Shown here: positions 41,601 through 55,700 of the stretch, piece after piece
How positions within the stretch are numbered: the first letter of the stretch is position 1
Layout: each line of letters begins with the position of its first letter
DNA from: Aurelia coerulea
Lineage: Eukaryota > Cnidaria > Scyphozoa > Semaeostomeae > Ulmaridae
NCBI GenBank assembly: GCA_039566865.1
Contig: CM076943.1
Coordinates: 45,578,663 to 45,642,662 of the forward strand
Length of the DNA: 64,000 bases
Reading direction: 5' to 3'
The notes under the pieces: generated by a model
What the model was told of the DNA's origin: nothing
What the model saw: only the letters and a program-made list of their open reading frames with translations
Database searches by the model: none
Translations under genes and position numbers: made by a program

Positions 41601-44600
41601 CAATCACATTTGCCGCACCATGTTTGGGTAACTGACAGCAAGCAGGAATTGGTGATATCTGATAGGCTAGAATTTGATCGCAAATGGCTTGAGCCACTTT
41701 TATATGCTTACATTTCCTTCAAGAGACAATGATTGATTTTCCATTTCAAGGACTCCTTTTGGACTGTGGCGGAAAGTGTTGCAAGAGACAGAAGCAACTG
41801 CGATTGCAAGGATTGCTCTATCGCAAGATATCATAGCAAATGTAACAGAAAATGTCAAGGTTTTGAAATCTGTCAGAGCTGTTACCACCAAAAGTGTAAG
41901 TACCATATTTGTTCGATTAAATGATCCCATTACATATTTCTTTCGTTGCAAATTTTGACCAGCTCATCTTTTGGTAATCAAAGCCGAGAGGGAAATCACT
42001 CCAAAGATATCGTACGAGATTTGGGATTTCAAAAATCTCTCAGATTTTTCAAAGATTTTTGAGATTTTTTCTGAGATTTTCAAAGATTTTCTAGGATATC
42101 TAAGGCTTTTTTAGATGTTTGAATTTTTCAGATTCTCAAAGGTTTTCGAGATTTTGCAAGATTTTTCCCATTTGTTGTGGGGAGGATTCTGGCATGTTTT
42201 AGATTTTCAAAGATTTTTGGGATTTTCTATGGGGTTTCAAAGATTTTGTGGAGATTTTTGAAATTTTTAAGAATTTTGAAGATTTTCTGGGATTTTTTGT
42301 GGAGATTTTAGGAGCTATTTGCCCCTCGATCAAAGCCGTTGTAAACTTTTAGGCCACATTCTTTATTGAACTACTTTCAACGTTGACAATGCACGTTATG
42401 TTAAAGGGTCTGTTTGATCCAGCATGCCTTGCACGTGCCGTCTCTTGGTTGGCCTTTATTGTCGCCATTTTCATGGGCCATAAGAATGGCAACAACAAAG
42501 ACCAGCCAAGAGATGGCACGTGCAAGGCATGCTGGATGAAACAGACCCTTTAAGTTATTTCTGCTTTCCACCCTAATCTGTCTATCGAAATTCTGCTAAA
42601 AAAGTATGATATTGGCCATGTTCTTGGCACTGTTAAGATATATTAGACGCTATCGTTTGCCTTTCCTGCATCGGAGAGATCTCTCATTTTACTCTATAGG
42701 TTTCAGAAGAGTTTCATTATTCACTGCACAAGTCAAAGGATTTTAATCACAATTTTTTATCACTGACACTGTATGTTCAACAAGAGCACCAAATTTGAAG
42801 CCAAATGCTCTGCTAAATTGTCACAATAAATTTAAAGTTTGGGAATGTACTCGACAACCACTAGAATGACTGGTTAGTCGATTATCGATAGGTAAATACG
42901 AAGAAATTGACGATGTCTGCAGCTTTTTGTGTCACAGTGATATAAGAAAGCTTTCATACGCATACTTCCATACCTATTTGATGCATATCTCTATCCTCAT
43001 ATTTATTTGATCCCCTGTTGATAATCTTTAAATTTCCCAACCCCCTTCCCCCATTTATTAAGGCCATCCTCCACTTGCAGTAGTTTCGGTCGGTGACCAG
43101 CGCGCTCGCCATGTGCGCAATGCGCATGATCTGTTGCTAGAGAGCATGCACACTTGGCACGCACGCATGTTGCCGACCAAAACTTCTGCAGTGGAGGTTG
43201 GCCTTTACTTGGCCCTTCTTTAGAGAGCTATGTTATAGCTTGGGGCGATATTTTGAACCAATATGAAGCTAACAACGCATTCATCCTTTTGTATGGAACC
43301 CTAATTTTAATTGTTAATTTTGATTTTAATTCCAATGAAAGATGGAGAATATTTACTAAGGCCTTAGTTTAAACATCGTATTTTTGCCTTGTCGAATCGA
43401 ACTGTATTGAAAACGGCAGAATCTGCCGTATTTAGACATCTGATTTAAGCATCGTCTTTTTTGCCGTGTCGGATTGAAACTATAACAGTTAAAATAACGA
43501 TTTTTTCCAAATGCGCAAGCGTAGTGGCTGATCACACATAGAAACCGGCGACCATGGCCTAGAATTGATTAACTAAACGCAGCAGAAATACAATGTTTAA
43601 ATCAAGTCGTGTTTTTGCCGTTTAACATGATAAAGCTGATGAACTCCTGCCGTTTTAACAATTTGAAACAGTTGTTGATTTAAACATCATTTTCATGTCG
43701 AATTTAATTGATATTTGGAAATTTTTAGCAGCATCTATTAATTCGACACGGCAAAAATACGATGTTTGAACTAAATTATCGTTTCACATCTAACAGTGCA
43801 CTGCATTGGCTGAAAAACTTCAAGAAGAATTGCAAGAATCAGTCCAAGAACTCTCCAAGGTAAACCTTACCTGTAACATTAAAGACCCTGCGCTCCCCAT
43901 GATCCTTTGCTCCCATGATCATCTGTTCCCGTGATCCTCTGCACGTGCATCAACTGTCAAAAATATCATATTAGCCATAAAAACATTTTGAACACACGGT
44001 AGTAGAAACATTAATAGCAACATGAAAGCTTGTTATGTTTCTCTCTGTCCGTCTTACCGTTCCCTTTTCGGTGGATCCTGGATCCACCATTCCAACATTC
44101 CGGAAGAGGGGCGCGAGCTCTCTTGGCGGAATGTTGGAATGGCGGATCCAAGGGAATGGTCTGAGAACTGAAGAGGTGGGCTTCGGGCAAGTTTGCAAGA
44201 TGATCCGCTCTGCTGTTTTTTACTGAATTTGAGGTCCTTCAAGCAAAAAAATGCATCTTTATACGTCCAGCCACAACATTATATTTGTGATGACTTACTC
44301 ACTTTAGACATTGATCTTAAAAATTCTTTTGACCAAGGAAATTTTTAATTGGCCCTCTAATTGGCAAATTTCAACAAGGGCATCGCAATTATTCGTGTGT
44401 CTATGCTTTCTGGTTAAATTTGATGATTTGCTGTGACGATTTGGAAATATTGAAAACATTTAAGAACTTGAAAAGCTCAACGTGATTTTCGAGTGCTGTA
44501 CCAAACGAAAATTCTTTTTTTCTTCGTTCAATAAAAATATTTAAAAACAAGGAGATTTATAACCTACATGCCACCCATAGCAAGAAAGGACTTATTATCA

Positions 44601-47600
44601 GTGAGTTCCCACTATGCTTGACATTGACAATCCAATAGTAAACTATTCCAACCGTGGTCATAAAGGCTGATTTCCAAGTCAGCGCAATTCTCCGAGCGGA
44701 CAGAATTTTACACAATAAAAGGTTTGTCACGCGTAACATTCTATTCAAATTCAAACCCATATGTTCTCTCGTAAACAACAGATTTCCCGTCCGCTGGCAA
44801 ATTCGTCTGAGTGGCAATCAGCCTTAAGATAGAGAAAGCCCAGATACAAGAGTCCCCCCAATCAGCAAACACCTTAATCCAGAAACAAGCAGCTCCCTAT
44901 TGTATTCGGTGATCGTACACGCTTTGAGGTAAAAACGAGCAACATCAACAACCCAAAGGTGCACACTCGCGCAGCATAGGTTCCAAATCTTTAACTCGGC
45001 GTAAAAAGGTGGGTGTAAAATTCTATGACCTATTTCTTCTGATTGAATGGCTTGAAAGAAATTCTAGATACTTATCTATAATTCTACCTTTGAACTTTTC
45101 AGAAACTGTGAATATTTTTTTAAATTACAGTGTATCCTTCATGTCAACTCATTTGAAGATGTGACCTCACCAATCGTCTAAATCATAAACTAGAAGAGTG
45201 ACAGAATTTTGCTTGATACCATATTGTAGATATCCAGAAACTATGGATTTCTTCGAAAGTATTTCATGTTGCGTCAAACAGTTTAGAAATTACGATGGTT
45301 TTAAGTGTTTTTGAAATTTTTCTTGAATTCTTCAAAAAGAAGAAAACACCGTAATTCTGAAAATATTGAAGATTTCAGAAAAGTCCAATGGTAGAATTAT
45401 AGAGAAATAGCTAGAATTTCTACAAAGTCAAAGAAATTGGTCACTGAGTTTTACAACAATCTTTTTAAAGATTTGGAAACTTTGCTCTTTCTTTCTATTT
45501 TTTCAGTAATTTATTTTGAATGGGCAGGAAGCATTTCTAGCTACTTAAAGCTAATTCAAGCACACTATGCATGCCGCATCCAGGCATGGGACCCCTAGTT
45601 TAGCGTCCCTTCCGAAGGACGGCGAGGTGAGTTGCGAGGTCAAGCCTCCGAGGTCACCCATCCGGAGTTTGACCTCACTCGACCGAGCTTAATTTCAATC
45701 ACCTGACGGAAACTGTATAAGCCGCTCGGCTGTAGAGGCTCGAGCAAGATCTATCAAAAATTATTCAATGTTGATTTTAGCTTTATCATTTACTTATGCC
45801 ATGCTATTTTATTCTAATTTTGCAGAGCCAGAAGACGTATGCCGATTTATATAAACTAGTTGTGCAAGCAAGAGAACAAGCTGAAGAGGCCAATGATAAG
45901 TAAGAACGAAAAGCCATTGATCACATTTGATAAATTTTGTGAAATTTCTACTGGAGCACCACGATCCTGCCTTAAAGGTGATCTGAAGCGAAAATTTTTA
46001 TTGATGCAAATGAACGGCACTGTCGAATGATAAAGAATCCTGTTTAGATTTCTTTGATATCTCATTTCGTTTTCAAGTTATCCACTGATTCTAAGTGCCA
46101 GCTGATGACGTCATTTTGTTTGCAAATCACTACGGTAATATATGGAAATATAGCTGTATCTGATCTTTGAAAGATTACAGTTGCAGGAGACATTTAAGGT
46201 AAGCTGAATAAATGCAACAGAAATTGTCTCATGTATTGATATGATGTTTAGAAAGGCATTTCAACTGAAGAAAAGTTCTTAGAGTCGATTTCCCTTTGGA
46301 AACATAGTCAACCTTGTATACTTTCTTTACTTTTTGCAAACAAAATGACGTCATCAGCCAATCATACAAAATAGTGGATAACTCGAAAATAAAACAAGGT
46401 ATTGAAGAATTTTTAACGATATTCTTTATCATTCAACAGTCATATTCATTTGCATCAATAAAAATTTTCGCTTCAGATCACCTTCAATTTCAAACGAGCA
46501 TTTTGTTCCAAATCCTACCACGAAAATAGAGTAATTAAAACAACATGCCTCAATGCGTTATAGGAATCAATCCGTTTTTGCAAGATGAATGAAGAATTCG
46601 AATTTTTCGAATGTTTTGAATTTAAGAAGACTGAAAATCGGATTTTACCAAAATGTATGATCATAAATTATCTACCAATGACAATGACACTGGATCATTT
46701 AGCAAAAGTGTTTTATGTATGATCTAGGGTTAGGGCTCGGATCTGGGATGCATGCTTATAAAAGTGGAGATGCTCATTTCTAAATGACAATTTCTTTCAG
46801 TAAACGCATACCATTCTAAGGCCCCGTCCACACTACTGCTCCGCTTTTGCACAAAAACGGAGAGAAAAACTTCCATTTTTGTGAAAGTGTTCACACTGAT
46901 CCGCGCGAAAACGGCACAAAACGGAGGTTTTCGAAAACGCTATCAGAAATGCATATCCACAAAAAATGAGGTTTTTGAAAACGCACTTGATCATTGTGAA
47001 CGCACAAAAACTGAGGTTTTTGAAAACGCTCCAATATTGAACAATGAGTTTCATAAAACCGGAACAATGTGAACGCAGAAACACAGATATATTTGGCTCC
47101 GAATTTGTAATCATGCGGATCAATGTGCACGGACAAAACCGGATTTTTAAAGCGGATCATAACAAAGACGAAGCAATGTGAACGGGGCCTAAATTTATCC
47201 TATACCATTCTGAATTTATTGGAAATTTCACTTGAGAGCTGTTTCTAAAAAAGCGTGAAAGGGGGCTGCATTTTTTCGATTAAATTTCGTCCCAGTTTTC
47301 AGCTTCAGAATTATGAAAATTACATGATTTATCAAGCTAAAACAAACCTAGTCATTAGTTGACCTACCACATTCTCGCACTTCTTATTTTTTTTCTTTAC
47401 CAGGCTAAAAAAGGGCCAACTGAAATTCTTTCAAACAAAAGCAAGAGTGGAAAAGAATGCTTCCAAGGTAGGTACGGGTCAGGTTTTTAACTGTTTCATT
47501 ATGAGTCCCTGTAAGCAAGGTACCGCAGGGATACAAGGGACTCATCGTCATAAGTCTAGGTAGGTACCAAGTTTTAGTTATGGCAAAAATATGAGAGCTC

Positions 47601-50600
47601 TTTTTGGGAAAGATGAACGATGAAGGTTTAGGGCCTGTTTATATGAGGAAAAACACTTCACCTGCTAGACCCGGGGCTCACTGGCGAGGTAAATTTCAGC
47701 CATTGATTATATGAGGTATTTTACCTTACCTGTCAGCCCCGGGGCTGAGAGGCGAGTTTAGCTATTCTAAAAAAGAATATGAATCGAACGATATTTGATA
47801 CACTTTGTAGAATTTTCGAATGTGCACAAAAGGAATTGAAGCCCTAAAGCGCCTCAATCGAACCTTTCGTATAAGATATTTACAAATATCACCCAACCAT
47901 ACCGGTGGTGTTTCGTTTATATGGAAAAATTTCACCTCGCCCAGGTGAGATTCCACCTCTGATGAGGCGATATCTCACTTTATTACCTGACTGACGTTTC
48001 AAAAACGAGGCAATACAAGAATCCCACCAATCCCATTGGCTAATCGCACATTTCCCGCGGTTTTCCCGTAGCCTTGTATAATACGATACAAGGACGCGTT
48101 TTTGTCACCACAGCAACTAATTTAGGCCTGTGAGATTTACAATGAACTCAAACGACATAACAGTAACAAAATGAGTTTGACTAAATGGTATAAGTCAAAA
48201 TTAGAAGCTATCAGGTAATAAAACTCATACTAACCGGTTTTGTAGTTGTACAGGAAAATATAAAGCGGTCGGTCTTATTGCACAGACCTCGCAAGCTCGG
48301 TCTGTACTTTTAAGACCTCGGGCTTTATATTTTCCTGTACAACACAAAACCGGTTAGTATGCGCATAATACCGGTGGTGCTGCGCTTGTCATATAAACGC
48401 GAAATGGAAAGGCAATGGGATTCTATAGGAAGGAAGAATCTCGCCTGTCAGCCCCGGGGCTGGCAGGTGAGGTGTTCTTCCCCATATAAACAGGCCCTTA
48501 GATATTGATGGCACTGTTGATATTTATTTCCATGCTCCCTAAGGTGTTGTTATTTTGTTTCCATATTTTGGGAAGGTAGAAGACTCATGTTATTTTTCTG
48601 AAGGGAATCGACACTGTTAAGATATACTACCGGGTGTCCCGATACCCAAGTACTCATGTTTGAAGATTCACCAAATCTAATTACATGGCTGATCTTCAAA
48701 TTTTTTTGGCGAGTAGATCAAAGATCAAATTGCTTTTCAGGTATAGTAAATCCCCCGCATATAAGAACCTACTTCTTTAAGAGTCAAGCCGAAATAGGTT
48801 CTTATTTTAAAGGTACTAAGACTAATTTCAAGGTGTAAAGGTTCTTATTCAAAGGGTGTCGTGTGTAGGCCGCTTTAGAATATTCACCAAAGGTGTTCAG
48901 CCCTGTTATTTGTTTTGGCAAAGTTATTATATAATCCTCTGTTCATCTTTTTTGGGTCAACCAATATGATATGATATAGATATCTTATTGCTGCATCGCA
49001 AAAACAGCATAACATGAAAGGGGCTCCGTCGTCAAAATGTAAACAAAACAATGATCTTTGCCGTTTTTTTAAAGGTGATTTCACACAGGATTCTCATATT
49101 TTTTCAAAACGAAGGTTGCTGTTTGTACATAAATCATTGTACTTCACTAAGGAACAAACCAAACATTCATATCTTCTACGATTGCTCGGATATAAGTGGA
49201 TTTTTAACGGTCATTTTTTGGTGGCTTGGGTGAAGCCACCAAACAAACTGCAGAAAACAATGGATGAACAATGGATAATTGGTGACACGTGCGAGTTTAC
49301 GGATTTGTTTATTGTTTGGCGACGGAGCTCCTTGAACAAACTAACCAATTTATCACGCAAGTATAGCTATTCTTGGAGTTTCATGATTCTTGACTTTACA
49401 GCATTTTTAGATGAAGCCATTGACTTGCACAAGTTGCTATTGACCACGATCATAAATATTTTAACAACAATTTTTATGAGAAACCATAAATATTTTAACA
49501 ACAATTTTTATGAGAAACCCAGTACGCAGCACTCCCTGACCATTGCGATTTCTGGTTACTGTACTTCTCTTTCGTAGACACAAGAAAGAGTGGCTTTGTG
49601 CGAAAAACGAGTAGCGATGATGCGAAATGAATACATTCTAAATTTAGCTGCAGTAAATGCACATCACCAAAGATATTATTCCACTGATTTGCCTGAACTG
49701 ATTGCGGTGAGTATATTCCAGGGAGATATATTCCAGGGAGATATTCAAGGGAGATATTCCAGGGAGATATGGTATATTCAACTTTTAGACCAAATTGATT
49801 TTTATGACCCTTTTTAGACCGTTTGACACAAGCTAATTCGAAAGATCTTGGTCTTATCTTTTGTGCATAGTTTTGCATGCTTTCCCGGGGGAGGGGGTTA
49901 CATATCATGTTCAAGGTACGGGTATGTGCCCCCCATATGGGTGGGTTTTTGGGCCCAAAATTCTCTAAGCAAGGGTCCTTTTTGGCAGATTTTTCACAAA
50001 CATGGGTGGAGTCTCGCTGAAATTCGCAAAAGTAGTAAAATATGGGCAATTTCCCGCCAAAATTCATCATAAAAGTGGGTACCCAGGCAAGTTTCGGTAA
50101 TTAGAAGAGGGTAGCTTTCTGAAAACTGAGCAGCAGACCCCCATCCATCCACAAGTCATGTACCCCCCTCCCCGAGCATGTTTTACTTCTCTTAAAAGTT
50201 AGTTATCAGCTTAAAACCACTTCTCAAATTGCTCAAAGGCAGTCAAAACATGTTGTTAGATCTGGTACAGTTTTGACTCAAAATAGTCTCTCTCGCCCAC
50301 TTATTGATCGGAGGGTATGATTACATTTTATCGTTTCTTCATGGGCAATAATGCACCGTTGATGTGGCCTATAGTATGATCAAAATTGTAGTTTTACTCA
50401 CTGTGTTGTTTCTCTTCCACGGGATTGCGAGTAAAGCTTGATAATGTTGCTATTCCTTCGTTCTTCTCTCGTCACAGCAAGGAATCGAATGCTACCATAT
50501 CATTCAAATACAGTTGAATCAGTTGGAGCTCCTACGCAGCGATACGTCTCATTTCAAACTTCTCTTTAAATTTAAATTTAGTTTTATTCTTGCAGCTACA

Positions 50601-52747
50601 AGATGGTAACATCTACGAGAAATTCAAGGATTATTTTAAATCGCTGACGACATTAGAAGCAGATACTTGTGCGAGAAGCGAGAAAGAGATGCGAAGGTTG
50701 CGAGAGGAAGCATCGCAGGTAAGTTCTTTTAAAATATCTACCGGGCGTCCCAAAAAATGTATACGGATTTGGTTGGCTCCATCGATGTGAATTTAGCCTC
50801 AATCAATGTCTTATTACTCTAAAAATTTTCTTCGATAGTTAACTTGAACATAGGTACCTCGTCTGTTGGTATTGGTGCTGTGAGAGCAGACATATTAATC
50901 TTGAAAGCTCAAAATTTTTGAACAATATTAGATATTGTGCTATTCTGTTTTCGAGAAGTCACCCCCAAGTCACCCATTGGGCAGTTTCTTAATTTTTCAT
51001 TAATTTCAGTTCTTAATTTTGATGTGCTTCAGGAACTTGAATAGGCCACAAGGCCACAACTCTGGTTTGCAGGTGGACGCAAAATTGAGCTTTCAAGATT
51101 GATATTTCTGCTCTCAAAGCACCAATACCAAAAAATGAGGTATCTATGTTGAGAGTAATTAGCCATGGATTAAAGCTAAATTCACTCGCTGGAGTCAACC
51201 AAATCTGGATACTTTTTTGGGGACACCCGGTACCAAGTGAGAAAAAAAAGCCATCCCCGTTTGAAAGACCACTGCTCCCTGCATATTAAGCCAAGAATAT
51301 TGGCTAACACCGGGTGAGCCAGAAAAAAGCTCCCACTTTCGAAAATTCGTAGCACCACAAGTACTTCATGGATTTTAATGATTCTAATTGTAGTTAAAAG
51401 CCAAAAGATCAAAGTATTTTTGTGATTTTTCTCGTCTTCTTACGAGCATTGCAAATATAGGTAAATGCAACTTTAGAAAAATTTCATGTTTGCAAAATGA
51501 CTGAAAAGGGCCTAAAACACTTGATCAAATCGTTAGGACTCTCCTCACACAGAACAATAAACACGGGCATTTCACCTCTCTCAAGAGTTATAATACACAG
51601 ATTCTCAAACATATACCAAAGATCTTCAATCCCATGGCAATAAATGTGCAGACGATATCTCTCACCCATGAGAAATTGCATTTTCTCTGTTGTTCTGAGT
51701 GAAGAGTCTTTCGTGATTTGATCAAGTATTTGAGGCCTTTTTCAGTCATTTTGTAACTATCAAGTCTTTCTAAATCTGAATTTTCCATTTTTTCCAGTGG
51801 CCGTAAGATGGCAAGAAAAATCACAAAAATACTTCGATCTTTTGGCTGTCAGGCAAATATTGATTCATCCGAATCCATTTAGTACTCTTGATGCTATGAA
51901 TTTTCAAAAGTGGGAACTTTTTTCTAGTTCACCCGGTATACTCTCAGGTGTACTTATATGTGGTACAGCATAGGTTCCAAATCTTTTCAAAAACTGGTGT
52001 AAAATTCAATGACCTATTTCTTTGAATTGAATGACTTCAAAGAAACTGTAGCTATTTCTGTATAATTCTACCGTTGGAATTTTCTGAAATCTTCAATATT
52101 TTCAGAATTAGAGTGTATTTCTTCTTTTTGAAGAATTCAAGAAAAAGTTAAAAAACAACTGAAAATCCTCGTACTTTCTAAACTGTTTGGTGCAACATGA
52201 AATAATTTCAAAGAAAACTATAGTTTTGGATGTCTACAATATGGTATCAAGCAAAAGTCTGTCACTCTTCTGGTTTATGATTTAGACATTTGATGACGTC
52301 ACATCCTCTAATGAGTTGAAATTTAAGATACGCTGTAATTTCGAAAAAAATATTCATCGCTTCTAGAAAATCCAACCGTAGGATTATAGAAAAGTATCAA
52401 AAGTTTCTTTCTAGTGTATTGCGTATTTAGTTTTAGGTTTTACTTGATGAAATAGTTGTTTTGTGTTTTATTGTTTAAATTCATTGTAAGAGTCATTCAT
52501 AGTGAAGACATGATGACCATGTGCTCAGATTATTGTATTGTAGTTTCTTGTAATATTGCATATACGAAAAAAGTTATTTTGCGTTTTCCGCAAAAGGTTT
52601 CAATGAATTTTAAATTTTGTTTTTAGCTTCAGAGAGCTTACGCTATGCAGCTGTTTCTTCGCTTGAATCCAGCTTTTACAAAATGTCTTACATACGAATT
52701 TCAGCCATGTGACGGGGATCAGGTAAATACTCTTTGTGTTACACTCC

Positions 52748-52778
<31 letters not shown>

Positions 52779-55700
52779 TAATAATAATAATAACAATAAT
52801 AATAAATAAACTTAAACCACCATCACAAATATCAGAAAAATAAATAGATAAACACAAGTGTTAAAACCAGACGTTTCGATTATAAAAATCTTCCTCAGTC
52901 ACTTAAGAAGATTTTTATAATCGAAACGTCTGGTTTTAACAGTTGTTTTTATCTAATAATAATAATATTAATAATACAAATATCATGTAAATGTTATGTC
53001 AGAACAAATGTTGAACAATGACCATGGTGCCATCTGGCAGGCTGCAGTTTCTTATAAGTCAGTTTCTTTAGTGGCGGGGCGTACGAGATTTTGATATTTT
53101 GAAAATCTATGAGATTTTTTAAATATTTCGAAGATTTTTAGAGATTTTTGTATTTTTCGAGTTTTCTACAATTATTTAGGATTATGAGATTTTTGCGATT
53201 TCAAAGATTTTTGGAAGATTTTCAAAAGTTTCAAAAGATTTTTGAAATTCTAAATAAGAAGTTGAATAACTCTCCGAGAATTTGTATCATTTTTAGTTGG
53301 TGATTAAGTTTTGGGATTTTGAAGATTTTTTGGGATTCTTTGGATTTTGAAGATTTCTAAAGATTTCTTACGATAGTGTACAGGATTTAGACTGATTACA
53401 GTGAGTCCAGTTATCGCTCACCAAAACGATACAGATTTTGGGCTGAAACAAGATGAAATGTCGACTATTTTTCAAAGTTGCCATTTGTGTGTCTATTTTT
53501 TTGTAGTTTAAGCATCGTTTTTTGCCTTGTCGAATTTAATAGATACTGCTAAAAAACATCTAAGTGTCAATTAAATTCGACATAAAAACGATGTTTAAAT
53601 CATCTGCCGTTTTCAATACATAAAATGGCAGGAGTTCACTTGCTCTCTCGTATCAAACGAGAGAAAAACCATTTGATTTAAACATCGTATTTCTGCTGCG
53701 TTTAATTAATCAATTCTATGCAATGGTCCGCAGTTTCTACGTGTGATCAGCCATTGCGCTTGTGCATTTTGAAAAATGGCCATTTAACCATTTCAATTTC
53801 AATCCGATCACGGCAAAAAAAACTTTGTTTAAATCAAATTTTTAAACACGGCAGATTCTGCCATTTTTATTACCATGCGATTCGACACGGCAAAAAACGA
53901 TGTTTGAATTGGGCCTATCCTTGTATTGTTTTCAAAAGATCAATTTTCTGCTTTGAGATAAAGAATCGGTTGGTTTCCTGTGATCTGGACTTTTCCGTAA
54001 TTACACAGCTTTTAATGCAGGCAGCATGATTTTTTGTCTCTAAAAACAGAACGCAGTTGAGGAATTAAAGTATGACTTAGCGGGTTGATTTTCTCTTTGT
54101 TTGTCGAGTTTCTCTTTTCAGGTTCAAACGTTGTCGCAAGATCACGGAGCAGGCCATCACTTAAACAAAGAAGCAAGAAAATGGGCACTGAGATTAGCAA
54201 AAGCACAGAGAACAATCAGAAAGAAATCTAATGCATTACAAAATTATGAGAGATCGACTTCTTCCAGTGATAAGGTACAGATTTTATAGACAACCGCCAA
54301 AGATCAAAGCCTTTGGCGCAAATTAGAACAATTTCCACGTGAAAACAAACTCCTTCTGTCGGCAGAGGGAGGAATCCCGAAGTTTAATAAACACCGCTTC
54401 TAAAACCTTGAGGTGGAAGGCAGACCTTGTCCTATCCAAAATTCGGAAACAATCCTCGCTATAGTTGTTACCACACTCATTACTGGTACTCATTTACTGA
54501 GCAGTAATGAGTGTGGTAACAACTATAGCGAGGATTGTTTTCGAATTTTGGGTAGGGCAAGGTCTGCCTTCCACCTCAAGGTTTTAGAAGCGGTGTACAG
54601 ATTTTGATGTTTATCGTAGTCAATAAATTCATACCAAACAGACAAGCAGAAATGCGATTAGGGTGCCAATTGTAAAACTTTCCCTTTTTCAATGGACGAT
54701 TACGCTAAAAAAGACGGCGGCGAGGAACTTTTTACCAAAATGCACTGCGTTCTTTAATCAAATTGCTATGGAATCGAATTTGATGACGTCACATCCTCAG
54801 ATGAGTTGAAATATAAGTACGCTGTAATCTTGAGAAATACTTGAGAGTTTTGAAAGTTCAACGGTAGAATTATAATAATTTGGCAAATTAAAGAAGGCAA
54901 ACGAAGTCAAACTGGTGTCTGAGTCATGGGTAAGGAAAGTAGCTGACATCTTATTCAAGCCATTCAATTAAAAGAAACATGTCATAAAATTTTACAAGTG
55001 ATGTTACATGTGGAATTACACATAAGGTGTTGTGGCGCAGTGGCGTAATCCGTTGATATTACAGCCAGAACAGTCAGGTGGACAGGATTCTGTCCCAGGT
55101 AGAGCCCCACCACTTAACGATCATGATGAGGGGTTGCGAACTCGATTAGGCCTATTTTACTTCTGCGATTCCAGTGCCTGGCGCTAAAACAGCCACTTCA
55201 CCTTCACATCCACCTTTTTACATTAGGAACCCGTTCTGGAATTGCACGAGACATACAGGGTGTCCCAAAAAAATTGTGCCCCGTTTGCCTGAAGATTGCG
55301 ACAAAACGGCAAAAGATTCTCATAAAACTTTTATATGATGTTACTCTTCAGATGTTCAAATAAAGTTTGCTGCCATCCCCGTAAGAATCCGTTGAAAAAA
55401 TGATGGAGCTATGACCTTCAGAAGACCAAATTTTCCTGATGACTGAAACCAGCGGTCGGCCATTTTGTCTTACTATTTTCAGTGATAAATAGCTTCATGT
55501 GGTGTAATAAATAGTTTCTGTGAGGTAAGAAATGGTTGAACTCTCTGATGATGATCGGAATTCTCACAAGAGCTATGAAATTGGAAGCTGCTGTTTCATT
55601 TCATCCAGGAAGCTATTTATCGCTGCAAAATAGTAAGACAAAATGGCCGACCGCTGGTTTCAGTCATCCGGCAAATTTGGTCTCCTAAAGGTCATAGCTC

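Noticed and set aside
45590..45740. GC-rich block with GACGGCGAGGTGAG and CCGAGGTCACCC considered as an RNA gene.
   Set aside because: No recognised RNA fold or box elements; it looks like unique intron sequence.
46820..47160. Three overlapping frames on both strands near 47 kb.
   Set aside because: All lie within the GGCCCCGTCCACA MITE, whose interior tandem units keep frames open by chance.
49495..50070. 191-codon minus frame overlapping FCHSD2 exon 9.
   Set aside because: It runs antisense through the exon, a tandem repeat and G-tract element 8; best explained as a by-product of these.
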